Part shown: positions 54,214-62,946 of the stretch, piece by piece | Numbering within the stretch: the first letter of the stretch is position 1 | Layout: each line of letters starts with the position of its first letter | NCBI GenBank assembly: GCA_018242605.1 | Contig: JAFEBP010000007.1 | Location: forward strand, 62,001 to 126,000 | DNA from: Planctomycetota bacterium | GTDB taxonomy: Bacteria > Planctomycetota > Phycisphaerae > Phycisphaerales > UBA1924 | Direction: 5' to 3' | Length of the DNA: 64,000 nucleotides | The notes under the pieces: generated by a model | What the model was told of the DNA's origin: nothing | The model's database searches: none | What the model saw: the letters and a program-made list of their open reading frames with translations, nothing else | Program-made: the position numbers and the translations under genes

Positions 54214-55052
54214 GTCGCGGCGGGCCGAGAGTCCAGCTCTCGCACGAACTCCGTCAGAGCCGCGCCGAAACGGTCTGGCGACTCGATCATCGGAGCATGG
54301 CCGCAGTTCTCCAGCCACACCACGCGAGAGCCGCGAATGTCTCGCGAGAACTGTTCGCACGCCTCGGGCGGGGTCACGATGTCCTGCCGGCCCCAGACAA
54401 TCAGCGTCGGAGCGGCGATCTTGCCGATCTCGTCGCCCAAGTGGTTGCGGCGGGCCGACCTGCTCAGCTTCACCATCGCCCGCGCCTGGCGGCGATGCGA
54501 AAGCACTTCATGGGCCCGGTCCACATCGGATTGGAGCATCTTGGTCTGGTCGTAGAACAACTCGCCGATCTTGCGCGCTACCCATTCACGGCTGGGACGG
54601 ATCTGCACATCCGAGACGATGCTCTTCTCGATCAGCCCGCTGGCCCCGGCGAGCACCAGGCCCCGCACAAGTTCGGGACGCTGGATCGCGATCTTGAGCG
54701 CCACATGGCCGCCGAAGGAGTTGCCCACCACCACCGCGGGCTCGCCCACGTGCCGCTGGAGGAAGTTGGCGGTCAGCTCGGTGACACCGTCGATCGAACA
54801 GTCATCGCCCAGTAGATCCAGGAGCGGCATCTCGAGCAGGTGGCATTTGGCGTAGGGCGCCACCAGACGTGCCGACTCCTCCCAATGGTCGTTGAGGCCC
54901 ACCAGCCCGTGAAGAAACACCACCGGTTTTCCGTGCCCGAGTTCCACCAACTCGGCGGTGACGGGCGTTTTGCCCCTCCCGGCCAATGAAATGGATCGCG
55001 ATCGCGGAGCGTCGGAGGTGGCGTGAGAGGCTGGAATCGGCATCGGCGTCAT
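54210..55052 (-). CDS. Alpha/beta hydrolase
   Basis: 280 residues with a normal alpha/beta-hydrolase fold: oxyanion VVFLHGLVGLNDHWEES, nucleophile elbow VVVGNSFGGHVALK, acid APTLIVWGRQDIVTPPEACE and histidine WLENCGHAPMIESPDRF. It is translationally coupled to the GH3 synthetase downstream, so it may hydrolyse a conjugate or ester made by that enzyme. The start at 55052 (MTPMPIPASH) is more likely than the TTG at 55127. Confidence 0.88.
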   Translation of the reverse strand: MTPMPIPASHATSDAPRSRSISLAGRGKTPVTAELVELGHGKPVVFLHGLVGLNDHWEESARLVAPYAKCHLLEMPLLDLLGDDCSIDGVTELTANFLQRHVGEPAVVVGNSFGGHVALKIAIQRPELVRGLVLAGASGLIEKSIVSDVQIRPSREWVARKIGELFYDQTKMLQSDVDRAHEVLSHRRQARAMVKLSRSARRNHLGDEIGKIAAPTLIVWGRQDIVTPPEACEQFSRDIRGSRVVWLENCGHAPMIESPDRFGAALTEFVRELDSRPAAT

Positions 55053-55156
55053 GGGGGAGTGCGACGAATGGGAATGATAGTAACTACTAGCCCGTGGCGG
55101 CGGAGCCCCGGTGGGTCCGATGTCCAAACCGCATCCCGGGATTCACCCCCTCCCAC

Positions 55157-56023
55157 CTATTCACCGACCACCCGTCCATCTACCAACCGAACAACGCGGT
55201 CTGCCCGGGCGGCGGTCACTGCATCGTGCGTGACAACCACCATGGTGAGTTGCCGCTTCGCCCGGACGGCCAGCAGCATGTCGAGAATCGCGTCGCCGGT
55301 CTTTCGGTCGAGGTTACCGGTGGGCTCGTCAGCGAGCAACACAGCGGGTTCGTTGATCAGTGCCCTGGCGATGGCCACACGTTGGCGTTCACCGCCGCTG
55401 AGTTCGGCGGGGCGGTGATTCAAGCGGTGGGCCAGACCGACTTGTTCGAGCAACACGGCGGCTTCGCGATTGCAGGACGCCGACTTCGCGAGGTAGCCCA
55501 CCCCCCACCGGACCATCGCTGCGATTACTACGTTTTGAAGCACACTCAGTTCAGGGAGCAGGTGGTAGAACTGGAAGACAAACCCGGCGTCGGTGGCTCG
55601 ATAACGGTCCAACGCCCTCCGGGACAGGGTGTTGATGTCCGTGCCACGGAACTCGATGCGGCTGCGCCCCGTCGTTTGGGTGAGCCACCCCCCGCATTCG
55701 GGGCACTGTTCCTTCTTGGCGCCCTTGAGGTCGTACCCGCAGTGCTGGCAGACGCGGGCGGCCTGGGTGGGCTTGTCAGGCCGGTCCAGGCCGCCGAGCA
55801 AATGCAGGAGAGTGCTCTTTCCCGAACCCGATGCGCCCAGGATGGCAACGAACTCACCCTCGGAAACGGTGAGGTCGACGCCGCGGAGGACGGGAACGTG
55901 AACGCGACCCAGTCGATAGGTCTTGTATAACCCGGCGGCCATGAGCGCGGGCGTGACTGCGGCCTTCGCCGAGGAAGAGGGTGTGCTGGACGGGGTTTTC
56001 AAGACGGTCGATTCCAATCGCAA
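55157..56023 (-). CDS. ABC transporter ATPase (LolD/MacB type) with zinc-ribbon insertion
   Basis: 288 residues. Walker A (ILGASGSGKSTLLHLLGGLD) at residues 61-80 is followed by an insertion with C92xxC95 and C107xxC110 (ARVCQHCGYDLKGAKKEQCP), then the usual Q-loop VFQFYHLLPELSVLQNVVIA, signature LSGGERQRVAIARALINEPA and Walker B VLLADEPTGNLD. The insertion looks like the zinc ribbon common in planctomycete proteins. The partner permease lies 29 bases upstream. LolD/MacB relatives extract lipoproteins or export peptides using ATP. Confidence 0.9.
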   Translation of the reverse strand: MRLESTVLKTPSSTPSSSAKAAVTPALMAAGLYKTYRLGRVHVPVLRGVDLTVSEGEFVAILGASGSGKSTLLHLLGGLDRPDKPTQAARVCQHCGYDLKGAKKEQCPECGGWLTQTTGRSRIEFRGTDINTLSRRALDRYRATDAGFVFQFYHLLPELSVLQNVVIAAMVRWGVGYLAKSASCNREAAVLLEQVGLAHRLNHRPAELSGGERQRVAIARALINEPAVLLADEPTGNLDRKTGDAILDMLLAVRAKRQLTMVVVTHDAVTAARADRVVRLVDGRVVGE

Positions 56024-56052
56024 CTCGCTGGTTCGCCGCGTCGCGGCGGCGA

Positions 56053-57624
56053 TTATTCAAAACGCAGGGCCTTGACGGGGTCCATCCACGCCGCACGCAC
56101 GGCGGGCACCAGTGCGCCCAGCACACTGGCGATCAACGCGGCGAAAAAGACGTACATCGCCTTCTCCGACTCGACGACGTTGGGGATCTTCACGAAGTAG
56201 TAGATGCGGGGGTCCCAGATCACGATGTTCAGTTTCTCGCCCAGCCACTCATGGATAGGGTTGATGTTGGTGACGATGAGCCACGCCAGACCGAGGCCCA
56301 GGGTGGCGCCCACGATACCGATGGCAAAGCCGTACGCCACCCACCAGGCGGCGACGCCGCCGCTGCTGGCGCCAACGGCCCTTAGGACGCCGATATCCTT
56401 GGTCTTCTCCGCCACCATGGACCAGAAAATCGCGAGGATGAGAAAGACCGCGACGAACGAAATGATCAGGAAGAGGACCAGCAGGAGGGCGGTTTCCTTC
56501 TGCACGGCGTTGATCATGGTCCGGTTCTGGTCTTCCCATGTGTAGATGCGGATCGAGAGGTCGCTGGGGACCGCGCCTTTGTGATCACGGGCGAACTTGG
56601 AATAGATGGCCTCGCAGCGGCGGCGCAGTTCTTCGGCGGCTCCGCTGCGCCCGAGGTCGCCCTTGCCCTTGACGAGCACGTGGGTGACACGGGCGGGGTC
56701 GTCAACGAGCTTGGTCTCGGGCTCGTCGAATGACTCGTCGCCCGGGGGCGTCGCAACGACCTTGGGGCCTTCGGCGGCGACCTTTACCCTGCGTTTCGCC
56801 GCGTGCATCTTGAGCATTTCCTGGCAGGCTCCCAGCGGCATTAGGACGAACTTCTGGTCGAACTCGAAGACTCCGCTTTGGAACTCATTAGCTACCGGGA
56901 ATTGGCGGCTGACCATCTCGACCGCTTTGCCGCTGCTGTCGAGCGGGGCCATGTTGACCATGACCTTTCCATCGCGGGGCATGAACTGGTCGACCCATTG
57001 GGTGCGGCCGTCGGGCAGCGTGCGCTCTCGCTGGGTGGGCATGTAAAAGCCTTGGGGTTGGCGGCTGTTGAATCCCGACACTTCGATCCCCATCACGATC
57101 GCGGGCTGGGGGGCCCCGGTCGGCCCATCCGCTCGCGACAGGGAAAGTCCGTTGTTGTAGATCTGCTCCCAGGTGGTGCCCCCGATCTTTGTAAGTCTGG
57201 GGTCGAGCTGGTGTTTGTCCTTCGGGAGCGGCTTCGCCAAGGGCTTCCACCAGAGGATGTCCTTGAACTGGGTGACTCGTGCGTAGCTCTCTCCTTCAAT
57301 ACCCCGGATGATGGCGGTCTCCTTTCGGCCATCCTCAAGGGCGATCAGGCCGAAACTCTCGATCATGGGGGCCGCGGCCTCTACGGCGGGGTCCTTTTCA
57401 AGCCTCTGGACAAGGTCCTGGTAGTACGGGAAGCCGGCGTTGGGCCACGCGATCATGACGTCGCCGGTCACGGTCCGCCCGCTGCCGATGAGCATGGTGA
57501 GGAATCCGCCCATGACGGACCAGACGGTGAGGACCATGGCGGTGCACAGCAGCACGGCGACCGCCGCGAGAAGCGGCATGATCTTGCTGAACAGGTAGCG
57601 TCGGGTGAGGAGGAGTTGGTACAC
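56053..57624 (-). CDS. ABC transporter permease, LolE/FtsX type
   Basis: 523 residues. It starts YQLLLTRRYLFSKIMPLLAA and has one N-terminal helix, a large periplasmic domain of about 350 residues and three C-terminal helices (LLVLFLIISFVAVFLILAIF, then GVAAWWVAYGFAIGIVGATL), the MacB/LolE layout. ISFVAVFLILAIFWSMVAEK with TKDIGVLRAVGASSG is the family's FtsX core. The GTG at 57624 is chosen because homologues begin with Met-Tyr-x-Leu-Leu. It pairs with the ATPase downstream and may move lipoproteins or lipids. Confidence 0.87.
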   Translation of the reverse strand: MYQLLLTRRYLFSKIMPLLAAVAVLLCTAMVLTVWSVMGGFLTMLIGSGRTVTGDVMIAWPNAGFPYYQDLVQRLEKDPAVEAAAPMIESFGLIALEDGRKETAIIRGIEGESYARVTQFKDILWWKPLAKPLPKDKHQLDPRLTKIGGTTWEQIYNNGLSLSRADGPTGAPQPAIVMGIEVSGFNSRQPQGFYMPTQRERTLPDGRTQWVDQFMPRDGKVMVNMAPLDSSGKAVEMVSRQFPVANEFQSGVFEFDQKFVLMPLGACQEMLKMHAAKRRVKVAAEGPKVVATPPGDESFDEPETKLVDDPARVTHVLVKGKGDLGRSGAAEELRRRCEAIYSKFARDHKGAVPSDLSIRIYTWEDQNRTMINAVQKETALLLVLFLIISFVAVFLILAIFWSMVAEKTKDIGVLRAVGASSGGVAAWWVAYGFAIGIVGATLGLGLAWLIVTNINPIHEWLGEKLNIVIWDPRIYYFVKIPNVVESEKAMYVFFAALIASVLGALVPAVRAAWMDPVKALRFE

Positions 57625-57787
57625 GCGAGGACGAGGGTATGCGTTGGCTTTGGGGTTCCACGGCGTGTGGATCGCGGGCGGCCGCCGGGGCACGAGTTCG
57701 CCGCGGGCAACAATTGGGGAATACCGTGTGACCTTTCCCGCCGCGATTCGCGGCCTGAACAACTCGCCAATACGGAGATTTCAAGAA

Positions 57788-58249
57788 ATGGGTCTCGTCA
57801 AAGAATTCAGAGAGTTCGCGCTGAAGGGCAATGTCCTCGATCTGGCTGTGGGCGTCATCATCGGCGGCGCGTTCGGCAAGATCGTCAACTCGGTCATCGA
57901 AGACATCATCATGCCGGTGGTGAGCATCCCCGGCAAGGTGGACTTCGCGACCAAGTTCATCGGGCTGACGGAAGCCGCCCGAACTGCAATCGACGCCGCG
58001 ACAAGCTCCGGGAAACCGCTCGGGCTGGAGGACGCTCGCAAGTTCGGCCCGGTGTTCGCGTATGGCAACTTCATCACCGTCGCGATCAACTTCATCATCC
58101 TCGCGGCGTGCGTGTTTATGGTGGTGAAGCTATTTAATACCGCCCGGAAGAAGTTCGAGAAGGAACAGGCACCACCGCCTCCGGCGGGCCCGACTCCTGA
58201 GCAGAAGCTGCTGACCGAGATCCGCGACCTGCTGGCGCAGCGGCGCTGA
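57788..58249 (+). CDS. mscL: Large-conductance mechanosensitive channel MscL
   Basis: 153 residues, normal for MscL. It begins MGLVKEFREFALKGNVLDLA and continues VGVIIGGAFGKIVNSVIEDI (TM1), with a second membrane helix FITVAINFIILAACVFMVVK and an acid/Gln-rich tail. It opens to release solutes during osmotic down-shock. A GGAG ribosome site lies nine bases upstream. A terminator hairpin follows. Confidence 0.96.
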   Translation: MGLVKEFREFALKGNVLDLAVGVIIGGAFGKIVNSVIEDIIMPVVSIPGKVDFATKFIGLTEAARTAIDAATSSGKPLGLEDARKFGPVFAYGNFITVAINFIILAACVFMVVKLFNTARKKFEKEQAPPPPAGPTPEQKLLTEIRDLLAQRR

Positions 58250-58279
58250 GCCGGGCCTGAACTCGCACAGATCGAGCGC

Positions 58280-58325
58280 ACACCGGAGTCTTGCGTTTGC
58301 GAGATGCTCCGGTGTTCGCCTTTTT
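58280..58325 (+). terminator. Rho-independent terminator after mscL
   Basis: A nine-base stem ACACCGGAG with CTCCGGTGT encloses an 18-base, partly paired loop and is followed by TCGCCTTTTT. It begins 30 bases after the mscL stop. Confidence 0.7.
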
Positions 58326-58371
58326 GGTGCGTGCACAAGGCCGCGAGACCCGGGCACCTACTCTCCGCTCT

Positions 58372-59112
58372 GTGCCTTCCGAACAACCGACCCCAACGCT
58401 CTTTCAACGTCTTGGCGCCGCCGGTCCGATCGCGGTGGTAGCGGCCTTCATGCCCGCGCTCGCCGGCGTGGTGCTGCTGTGGAAGATCGGTCCGGTGAGC
58501 GAGTATCTCAAATCGCACGGACCGGCAGGCCTGGCTATTTACGCCGTGGCGTTCGCGCTGCTGGCGGGGCTTGCCCTCTTGCCGACGTACGCGCAGGCGA
58601 TCTTGGGCGGTTGGGCCTTCGGGGTGGCTTTCGGCCTGCCCGCGGCGTTGGCGGGGTTCGTCGGGGGGTCGATTATCGGGTACGAAGTCGCACGGCGTGC
58701 GAGTAAGGATCACGTCGAGAAGCTCATCGACGAGAAGCCCAAGTGGCGGGCGGTCCGGGACGCGATGGTGGGACATGGGCCGGCGAGTTTCTGGCGGGCG
58801 TTGGGTACGGTCATCCTGCTTCGGCTTCCGCCCAACTCGCCGTTCGCGCTCATGAACCTGCTGCTTGCGAGCGTTAAGGTAGACAGGGCGCCCTACATCA
58901 TCGGCACCTTGATCGGGATGGCGCCCCGCACCGCCCTGGCGGTGGTGCTGGGGGCGGGGATTCAGGGCGCTCTCACGAAGGACGTTTACAACTCGGCGAT
59001 CCCGACGTGGATGAAGGCGGCGGGAATATTCGTTTCGCTCGCTGTGGTGGCGGTGATCGGGCATATCGCGAACAAAGCGGTGCAGAAAATGGGTGCGGCG
59101 CAGCAGCCGTAG
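58372..59112 (+). CDS. TVP38/TMEM64 (VTT, SNARE-associated) family membrane protein
   Basis: 246 residues with about five hydrophobic segments. GLALLPTYAQAILGGWAFGV, then VGGSIIGYEVARRASKDHVE, FWRALGTVILLRLPPNSPFA and the late YIIGTLIGMAPRTALAVVLG match the VTT domain of the DedA/TVP38 superfamily. These proteins move or scramble lipids in the membrane. The start is tentative: GTG 58372 is used, with GTG 58327 as an alternative. Confidence 0.85.
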   Translation: MPSEQPTPTLFQRLGAAGPIAVVAAFMPALAGVVLLWKIGPVSEYLKSHGPAGLAIYAVAFALLAGLALLPTYAQAILGGWAFGVAFGLPAALAGFVGGSIIGYEVARRASKDHVEKLIDEKPKWRAVRDAMVGHGPASFWRALGTVILLRLPPNSPFALMNLLLASVKVDRAPYIIGTLIGMAPRTALAVVLGAGIQGALTKDVYNSAIPTWMKAAGIFVSLAVVAVIGHIANKAVQKMGAAQQP

Positions 59113-59155
59113 TTGCCCCGCGGTTCCATGGGCGTGCTCAATACTACAGTGATAC

Positions 59156-59695
59156 ATGAACGCACACAGGTGTATCTTGGTTGTGGCCGCGGCGGCGTTG
59201 ACGGCCGGTTGCCAGATGACGCCCGCGGAGCCCGGGGGGCACGCAGAATCCACCGCTGCATTCGCGCCAACCGCGCTGAGGATTCACCCGCTCACCCACA
59301 TCGACGCGGCGAAGTCGACGCCTGACAAGCCCGCTGCGGACAAGTCGTTCATCATCCTGCACTTCGAGCTCAAAGACCGCTTCGGCGATGCCGTCAAGGC
59401 CCTCGGGCAGTTGGACGTGGAGTTGACGAAACCGGGCGTGGGCATCGCGCCGGGCATGGAGACGCGGGAGCTTTCCTGGACCGTCAAGGAACTGAGTAAT
59501 CCCGAACAGAACGTCGATCGATTTGATCCTCCGACCCGCACGTATCGGATCGTGCTCAGCGGCCCGAAATGGATCGCGGATTGGGCGAACCGGCCCGAAT
59601 CCGCCAAGCGAGAGGGCCCGGCGTGGCTTAAGCTGCGGGCCGTCATGCAGCTTGAGGGCGGGGGCATTCTCCGCGACGAGTACGTGCTGCAGTAG
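59156..59695 (+). CDS. Small lipoprotein of unknown function
   Basis: 179 residues. The signal peptide ends in the lipobox LTAGC at residues 15-19, so it should be lipid-anchored. A beta-rich domain follows (PLTHIDAAKSTPDKPAADKS, then FIILHFELKDRFGDAVKALG). I do not recognise the family. It lies 43 bases after the TVP38-like gene and 62 before the DUF1579 gene, so the three may be co-transcribed. Confidence 0.82.
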   Translation: MNAHRCILVVAAAALTAGCQMTPAEPGGHAESTAAFAPTALRIHPLTHIDAAKSTPDKPAADKSFIILHFELKDRFGDAVKALGQLDVELTKPGVGIAPGMETRELSWTVKELSNPEQNVDRFDPPTRTYRIVLSGPKWIADWANRPESAKREGPAWLKLRAVMQLEGGGILRDEYVLQ

Positions 59696-59757
59696 AACGC
59701 CTTCGAAAACGTCATCTCACCCGGCACCGCCATATTCACCCCGCCGCAGGAGCACCC

Positions 59758-60228
59758 ATGGGACCCAACGAGTTTCACAAGCATCTGAACGCGTTCGAAG
59801 GAAGCTGGAAAGCCGCGTGCAAGATGTGGCAAAAGCCCGGAGCGCCGCCGTTGGAGTATGGCGGGGACATGACCAACACCTGGGAACTGGGCGGTCGGTT
59901 CCTAAAACAGTCCTTTAAGGCGCCGCTCTTCGGCGGGGTGTTCGAGGGGATCGGGTACTTCGGCTACAACATCCACGCGAACCGCTACGAGGGCGTGTGG
60001 ATGGACACCGCGAGCACGATCATGCAGTTGGAGACGGGCAGCGTCGACGCGTCCGGAAAGGTGTTCAGCATGTCCGGAGAGTTCCCAAGCCCGATGGGCG
60101 GAACGATGAAGAAGCGGACCGTGATCACGGTGCGCAGCCAGGACGAGCACCTGTTCGAGATGTACTTCACCGCCGGCAACTTCCCCGAAATGAAGATGCT
60201 CGAGGCCGTCTACACCCGCGTGAAATGA
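59758..60228 (+). CDS. DUF1579 family protein
   Basis: 156 residues with the DUF1579 beta-barrel pattern: LNAFEGSWKAACKMWQKPGA, TNTWELGGRFLKQSFKA, FEGIGYFGYNIHANRYEGVW and VITVRSQDEHLFEMYFTAGN. The family's role is unknown. A good AGGAG lies seven bases before the ATG. The GNAT gene converges on it with a 15-base gap. Confidence 0.9.
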   Translation: MGPNEFHKHLNAFEGSWKAACKMWQKPGAPPLEYGGDMTNTWELGGRFLKQSFKAPLFGGVFEGIGYFGYNIHANRYEGVWMDTASTIMQLETGSVDASGKVFSMSGEFPSPMGGTMKKRTVITVRSQDEHLFEMYFTAGNFPEMKMLEAVYTRVK

Positions 60229-60243
60229 TCTTCGCCGGCGGTT

Positions 60244-60795
60244 CTAGTTGAGCGTCTTGCTCAGGATCGCGGAACGGTAGTTGGTGTACGGCCATTGCCA
60301 GTGGCCGATGAGCCGGTATCCGCGGCGGAAGTAAAAGTTGAGCAGATCGGTGTCGGGCTCGGCCATGGTGCAGGCGAGTTCGGTCGCGCCGGCTTCTCGA
60401 GCTCGCTGCTCGATGACTTCCAGAAGGCGCAGGCCGATGCCCTGGCCCTGTGCCGCGGGGTCGACGGCGAACTGCGAGAAACTGGCGACTCCTCCCTTAG
60501 AGAAGTACGGGGGTCCCTGGGCCTCTTCCACTTCGTGGAACAGGATACTGCCGACGAGGACCTGCTTGACGCGACCGTCGGGGCCCGGGTCGTGGCGGAC
60601 GGCGACATGGCACTCGCCGTTGAAAACGCGGCGCTTGGTGGTCGCGTCGTCCTGCCGGCCTGCGAGCGGACGCAGTCCCATGGCCACCTGTTTGGCGTAT
60701 GCGCGGTGCAGCAACTGCGTCAACTCCGAGATGGAGTCGCTTGGTGCAAGCCTACGAATCGTCACTACCGGCGCGTTGTCCGAAGGGCTGGCCAT
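60244..60795 (-). CDS. GNAT-family N-acetyltransferase
   Basis: 183 residues with the GNAT acetyl-CoA site AVDPAAQGQGIGLRLLEVIE and the C-terminal strand FYFRRGYRLIGHWQW. Acetyl acceptor is unknown. The ATG at 60795 (MASPSDNAPV) is preferred to the longer frame. It is convergent with the DUF1579 gene. Confidence 0.88.
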   Translation of the reverse strand: MASPSDNAPVVTIRRLAPSDSISELTQLLHRAYAKQVAMGLRPLAGRQDDATTKRRVFNGECHVAVRHDPGPDGRVKQVLVGSILFHEVEEAQGPPYFSKGGVASFSQFAVDPAAQGQGIGLRLLEVIEQRAREAGATELACTMAEPDTDLLNFYFRRGYRLIGHWQWPYTNYRSAILSKTLN

Positions 60796-61169
60796 GAGGG
60801 GATGATGATACGTATCAGCACCCCCGGATAACAATTGGAAGCCACTGTGACTTCGGCCCGGACCGATGCAGGCTCGGCCTGCAAAAGTTGCGGGGCGCCA
60901 TGGGTGTGGGGATCATGGCGCCCCGCGGATCTCACGACGCCCGCTCGTGGAAAGCGGCGCCGAACCAAGATGAGTACCAAAAACAATGCGGGTCGCAACG
61001 ATTGCTCGACGCGGCCCACTCCTCCCGACACACGGGTTCTCTCTCACCTCCCGTGTTTCCTCCGGCCTCCGCGGCCAAGAGAGGTATCGATCAAACTGCG
61101 CGGGCGTTGCACGGAATTTGAGCAAGGCCGGCCGCGGACCTAAACGGCCGGTTCTAAACTGATTCCCAG
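60796..61169. other. Gene-free stretch with several inverted repeats
   Basis: About 370 bases with only poor open frames of 100 codons or fewer. It holds a perfect 12-base inverted repeat (60891-60902 with 60914-60925), a smaller GCAGG/CCTGC repeat at about 60868-60883, a seven-base ACACGGG/CCCGTGT at about 61030-61055 and CCGGCCG/CGGCCGG just before the ABC permease. It may encode a structured RNA or leader. Nothing was identified. Confidence 0.6.
60891..60925. other. 12-bp perfect inverted repeat
   Basis: CGGGGCGCCATG and CATGGCGCCCCG are separated by 11 bases. There is no T-run on the + strand and only a short ACTTTTG on the minus strand. It could be an RNA hairpin or a protein site. Confidence 0.7.
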
Positions 61170-62837
61170 ATGCCCGAAGAGTCACTGGCTCCTGGATCAG
61201 CCGCGCCGCCGCGGAGATCGCCCGCGGCGACCGTCGGCGTGTGGCTCATGGCGTTGGCGTTGTGCGTGATCTCGGTAGGTGTTGTCGTCGCTCCGCTCGC
61301 GATCACGCTGGCGCATGCGGCGTCATCAGCATCATCGAAGCAGGAGTCCGCCCCACCGCCGCCGAACTGGCCGACGGATGCGATCACGCCGTGGGCGCTG
61401 CTGGGCAACACGCTGGCGTGGTCGATCGGGATCGCGTGCCTTGCGACGGTGCTGGCTGCGCCCGCCGCGTGGGTGATTCGTGCGCGCGGGTGGCGTTCGG
61501 CGCCGATCATCTTGGTGCCGCTGCTGCTGCCAACGTATCTCACCTATGCCTCGCTCAACCTGGCTCGAGCGCCCGGAACGATGCTTGGGGACTGGATCGA
61601 GCGTTCGGCCCAAGCGGGGTACAAAGAGTTGCCGATCATCGCAGGGAAGGTGCTCGCGCTGCTGGGGTTGGGGCTGTGGGCGTGGCCCATCGCCGCGCTC
61701 GTGATGGCGGCGGCATGGAGGAGTATCGATCAGGGGATGCTCGACGTTTTGCGGATGGAGCAAGCGGGTCTGGGGCGGCGCGCGGCGGTGATGTGCCGAC
61801 TGCTGGCGCCGGGTGCGCTTCCAGCGATGGCGTTGGTGGCCATGATCATGCTTGGTTCGGCGGTGCCGTTGCACCTGGCCCAGGTTCGAACGTACGCGCT
61901 AGAGGTGTGGTTCCTATTGACGCTCAAGCCGGGCAATGCGCAGGCGTGGGTGACAGCGTGGCCCGTGATCGCGGTGGCGTTGTGCGCGTCGGTAGTGCTG
62001 ACCAGGCGACTTTGCGAAGAGAGACGAGATGAGATCGGGCATGCTTCTGCGGGAAGGGTGCGAAGCTCGGTGACGGTCGCGTCGGCAGCGATTTGGGCGT
62101 GCGCCACGATTCTGCCGTTGGGCCTATATGCTCGAAGCCTCGTATCTTGGCGATCGGTAGCTCTTTTTCTTCGGTTGGCGGAGGAACCGCTCGAGTCGAG
62201 CGGGGTGGTGGCCGCGGCGGTCGGCGGGATCGCGGGGATGATCGTTTGCGGGGCGTGGATTGGATTGAGCCAGACTGACCCAAGGGTGCGGGCTTTGGTG
62301 CAGTTCAGCATCGGGGCGTTTCTGCTGGGCGGGTTGATGCCGGGAGTATTGGTCGGCACGGCAGTGCGGACGGCGTTCGACGCGTGGCCAGCGCTGAGGT
62401 CGCTGGCGGACTCGCCGTTCACGCTGGGCATCGGGCACCTGGCCCGGTTCGGTTGCGTCGCGGTTCTGGCGGGGTGCTTCCTTGCGGCCAACGAGCCGCG
62501 AGAGCAGCGAGGAATGCGGCAAGTCGATGGGGCCACCGGGGTGCATGGGTGGTTGGGGGCGTGCCTGCGGGCGGATTGGGCGGTGGTGGTCGGTACCGGC
62601 GTGGCGTGTGCTTGCCTGAGCCTGCATGAGATTGAAGCGGCGGTGATCCTGCAACCCCCGGGGACGCCGAGTTTGGCACAACTGCTACTGGGGTACCTGC
62701 ACTTCGCGAAGACTCAGGAAATGTCGGCCGCGGCGGTGGTCCTGGTCAGCGGCGGGGTGATCGTGGCGGTCGCCGCGGCGGTGATTGCCAGGAATGCGCA
62801 ATCGGTTCGGCGGGGAACAGCCCGGGCACCCGAGTAA
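61170..62837 (+). CDS. Two-lobed ABC permease (FbpB/ThiP-like)
   Basis: 555 residues with about twelve hydrophobic segments, arranged as two permease halves, as in iron(III) and thiamine importers. EAA-like loops are visible at about residues 190-210 (RMEQAGLGRRAAVMCRLLAP) and 460-470. No ATPase or substrate-binding gene lies in the window, so the substrate is unknown. Upstream is a hairpin-rich non-coding stretch and downstream a kinase. Confidence 0.8.
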   Translation: MPEESLAPGSAAPPRRSPAATVGVWLMALALCVISVGVVVAPLAITLAHAASSASSKQESAPPPPNWPTDAITPWALLGNTLAWSIGIACLATVLAAPAAWVIRARGWRSAPIILVPLLLPTYLTYASLNLARAPGTMLGDWIERSAQAGYKELPIIAGKVLALLGLGLWAWPIAALVMAAAWRSIDQGMLDVLRMEQAGLGRRAAVMCRLLAPGALPAMALVAMIMLGSAVPLHLAQVRTYALEVWFLLTLKPGNAQAWVTAWPVIAVALCASVVLTRRLCEERRDEIGHASAGRVRSSVTVASAAIWACATILPLGLYARSLVSWRSVALFLRLAEEPLESSGVVAAAVGGIAGMIVCGAWIGLSQTDPRVRALVQFSIGAFLLGGLMPGVLVGTAVRTAFDAWPALRSLADSPFTLGIGHLARFGCVAVLAGCFLAANEPREQRGMRQVDGATGVHGWLGACLRADWAVVVGTGVACACLSLHEIEAAVILQPPGTPSLAQLLLGYLHFAKTQEMSAAAVVLVSGGVIVAVAAAVIARNAQSVRRGTARAPE

Positions 62838-62946
62838 CTCGGCGGATTCTCCGGTTGCCTCCGGATCCGCGCATTGAGGGTCATCACCCCGCCCGCCGCC
62901 CGCTGCTAGCATCATCCGGCCCCCGGGGAACCCGTTATTCCGCCGC

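Noticed and set aside
60835..61143. 102-codon + strand open frame in the hairpin-rich gap
   Set aside because: No convincing ribosome site or family pattern; the inverted repeats explain the open frame better.
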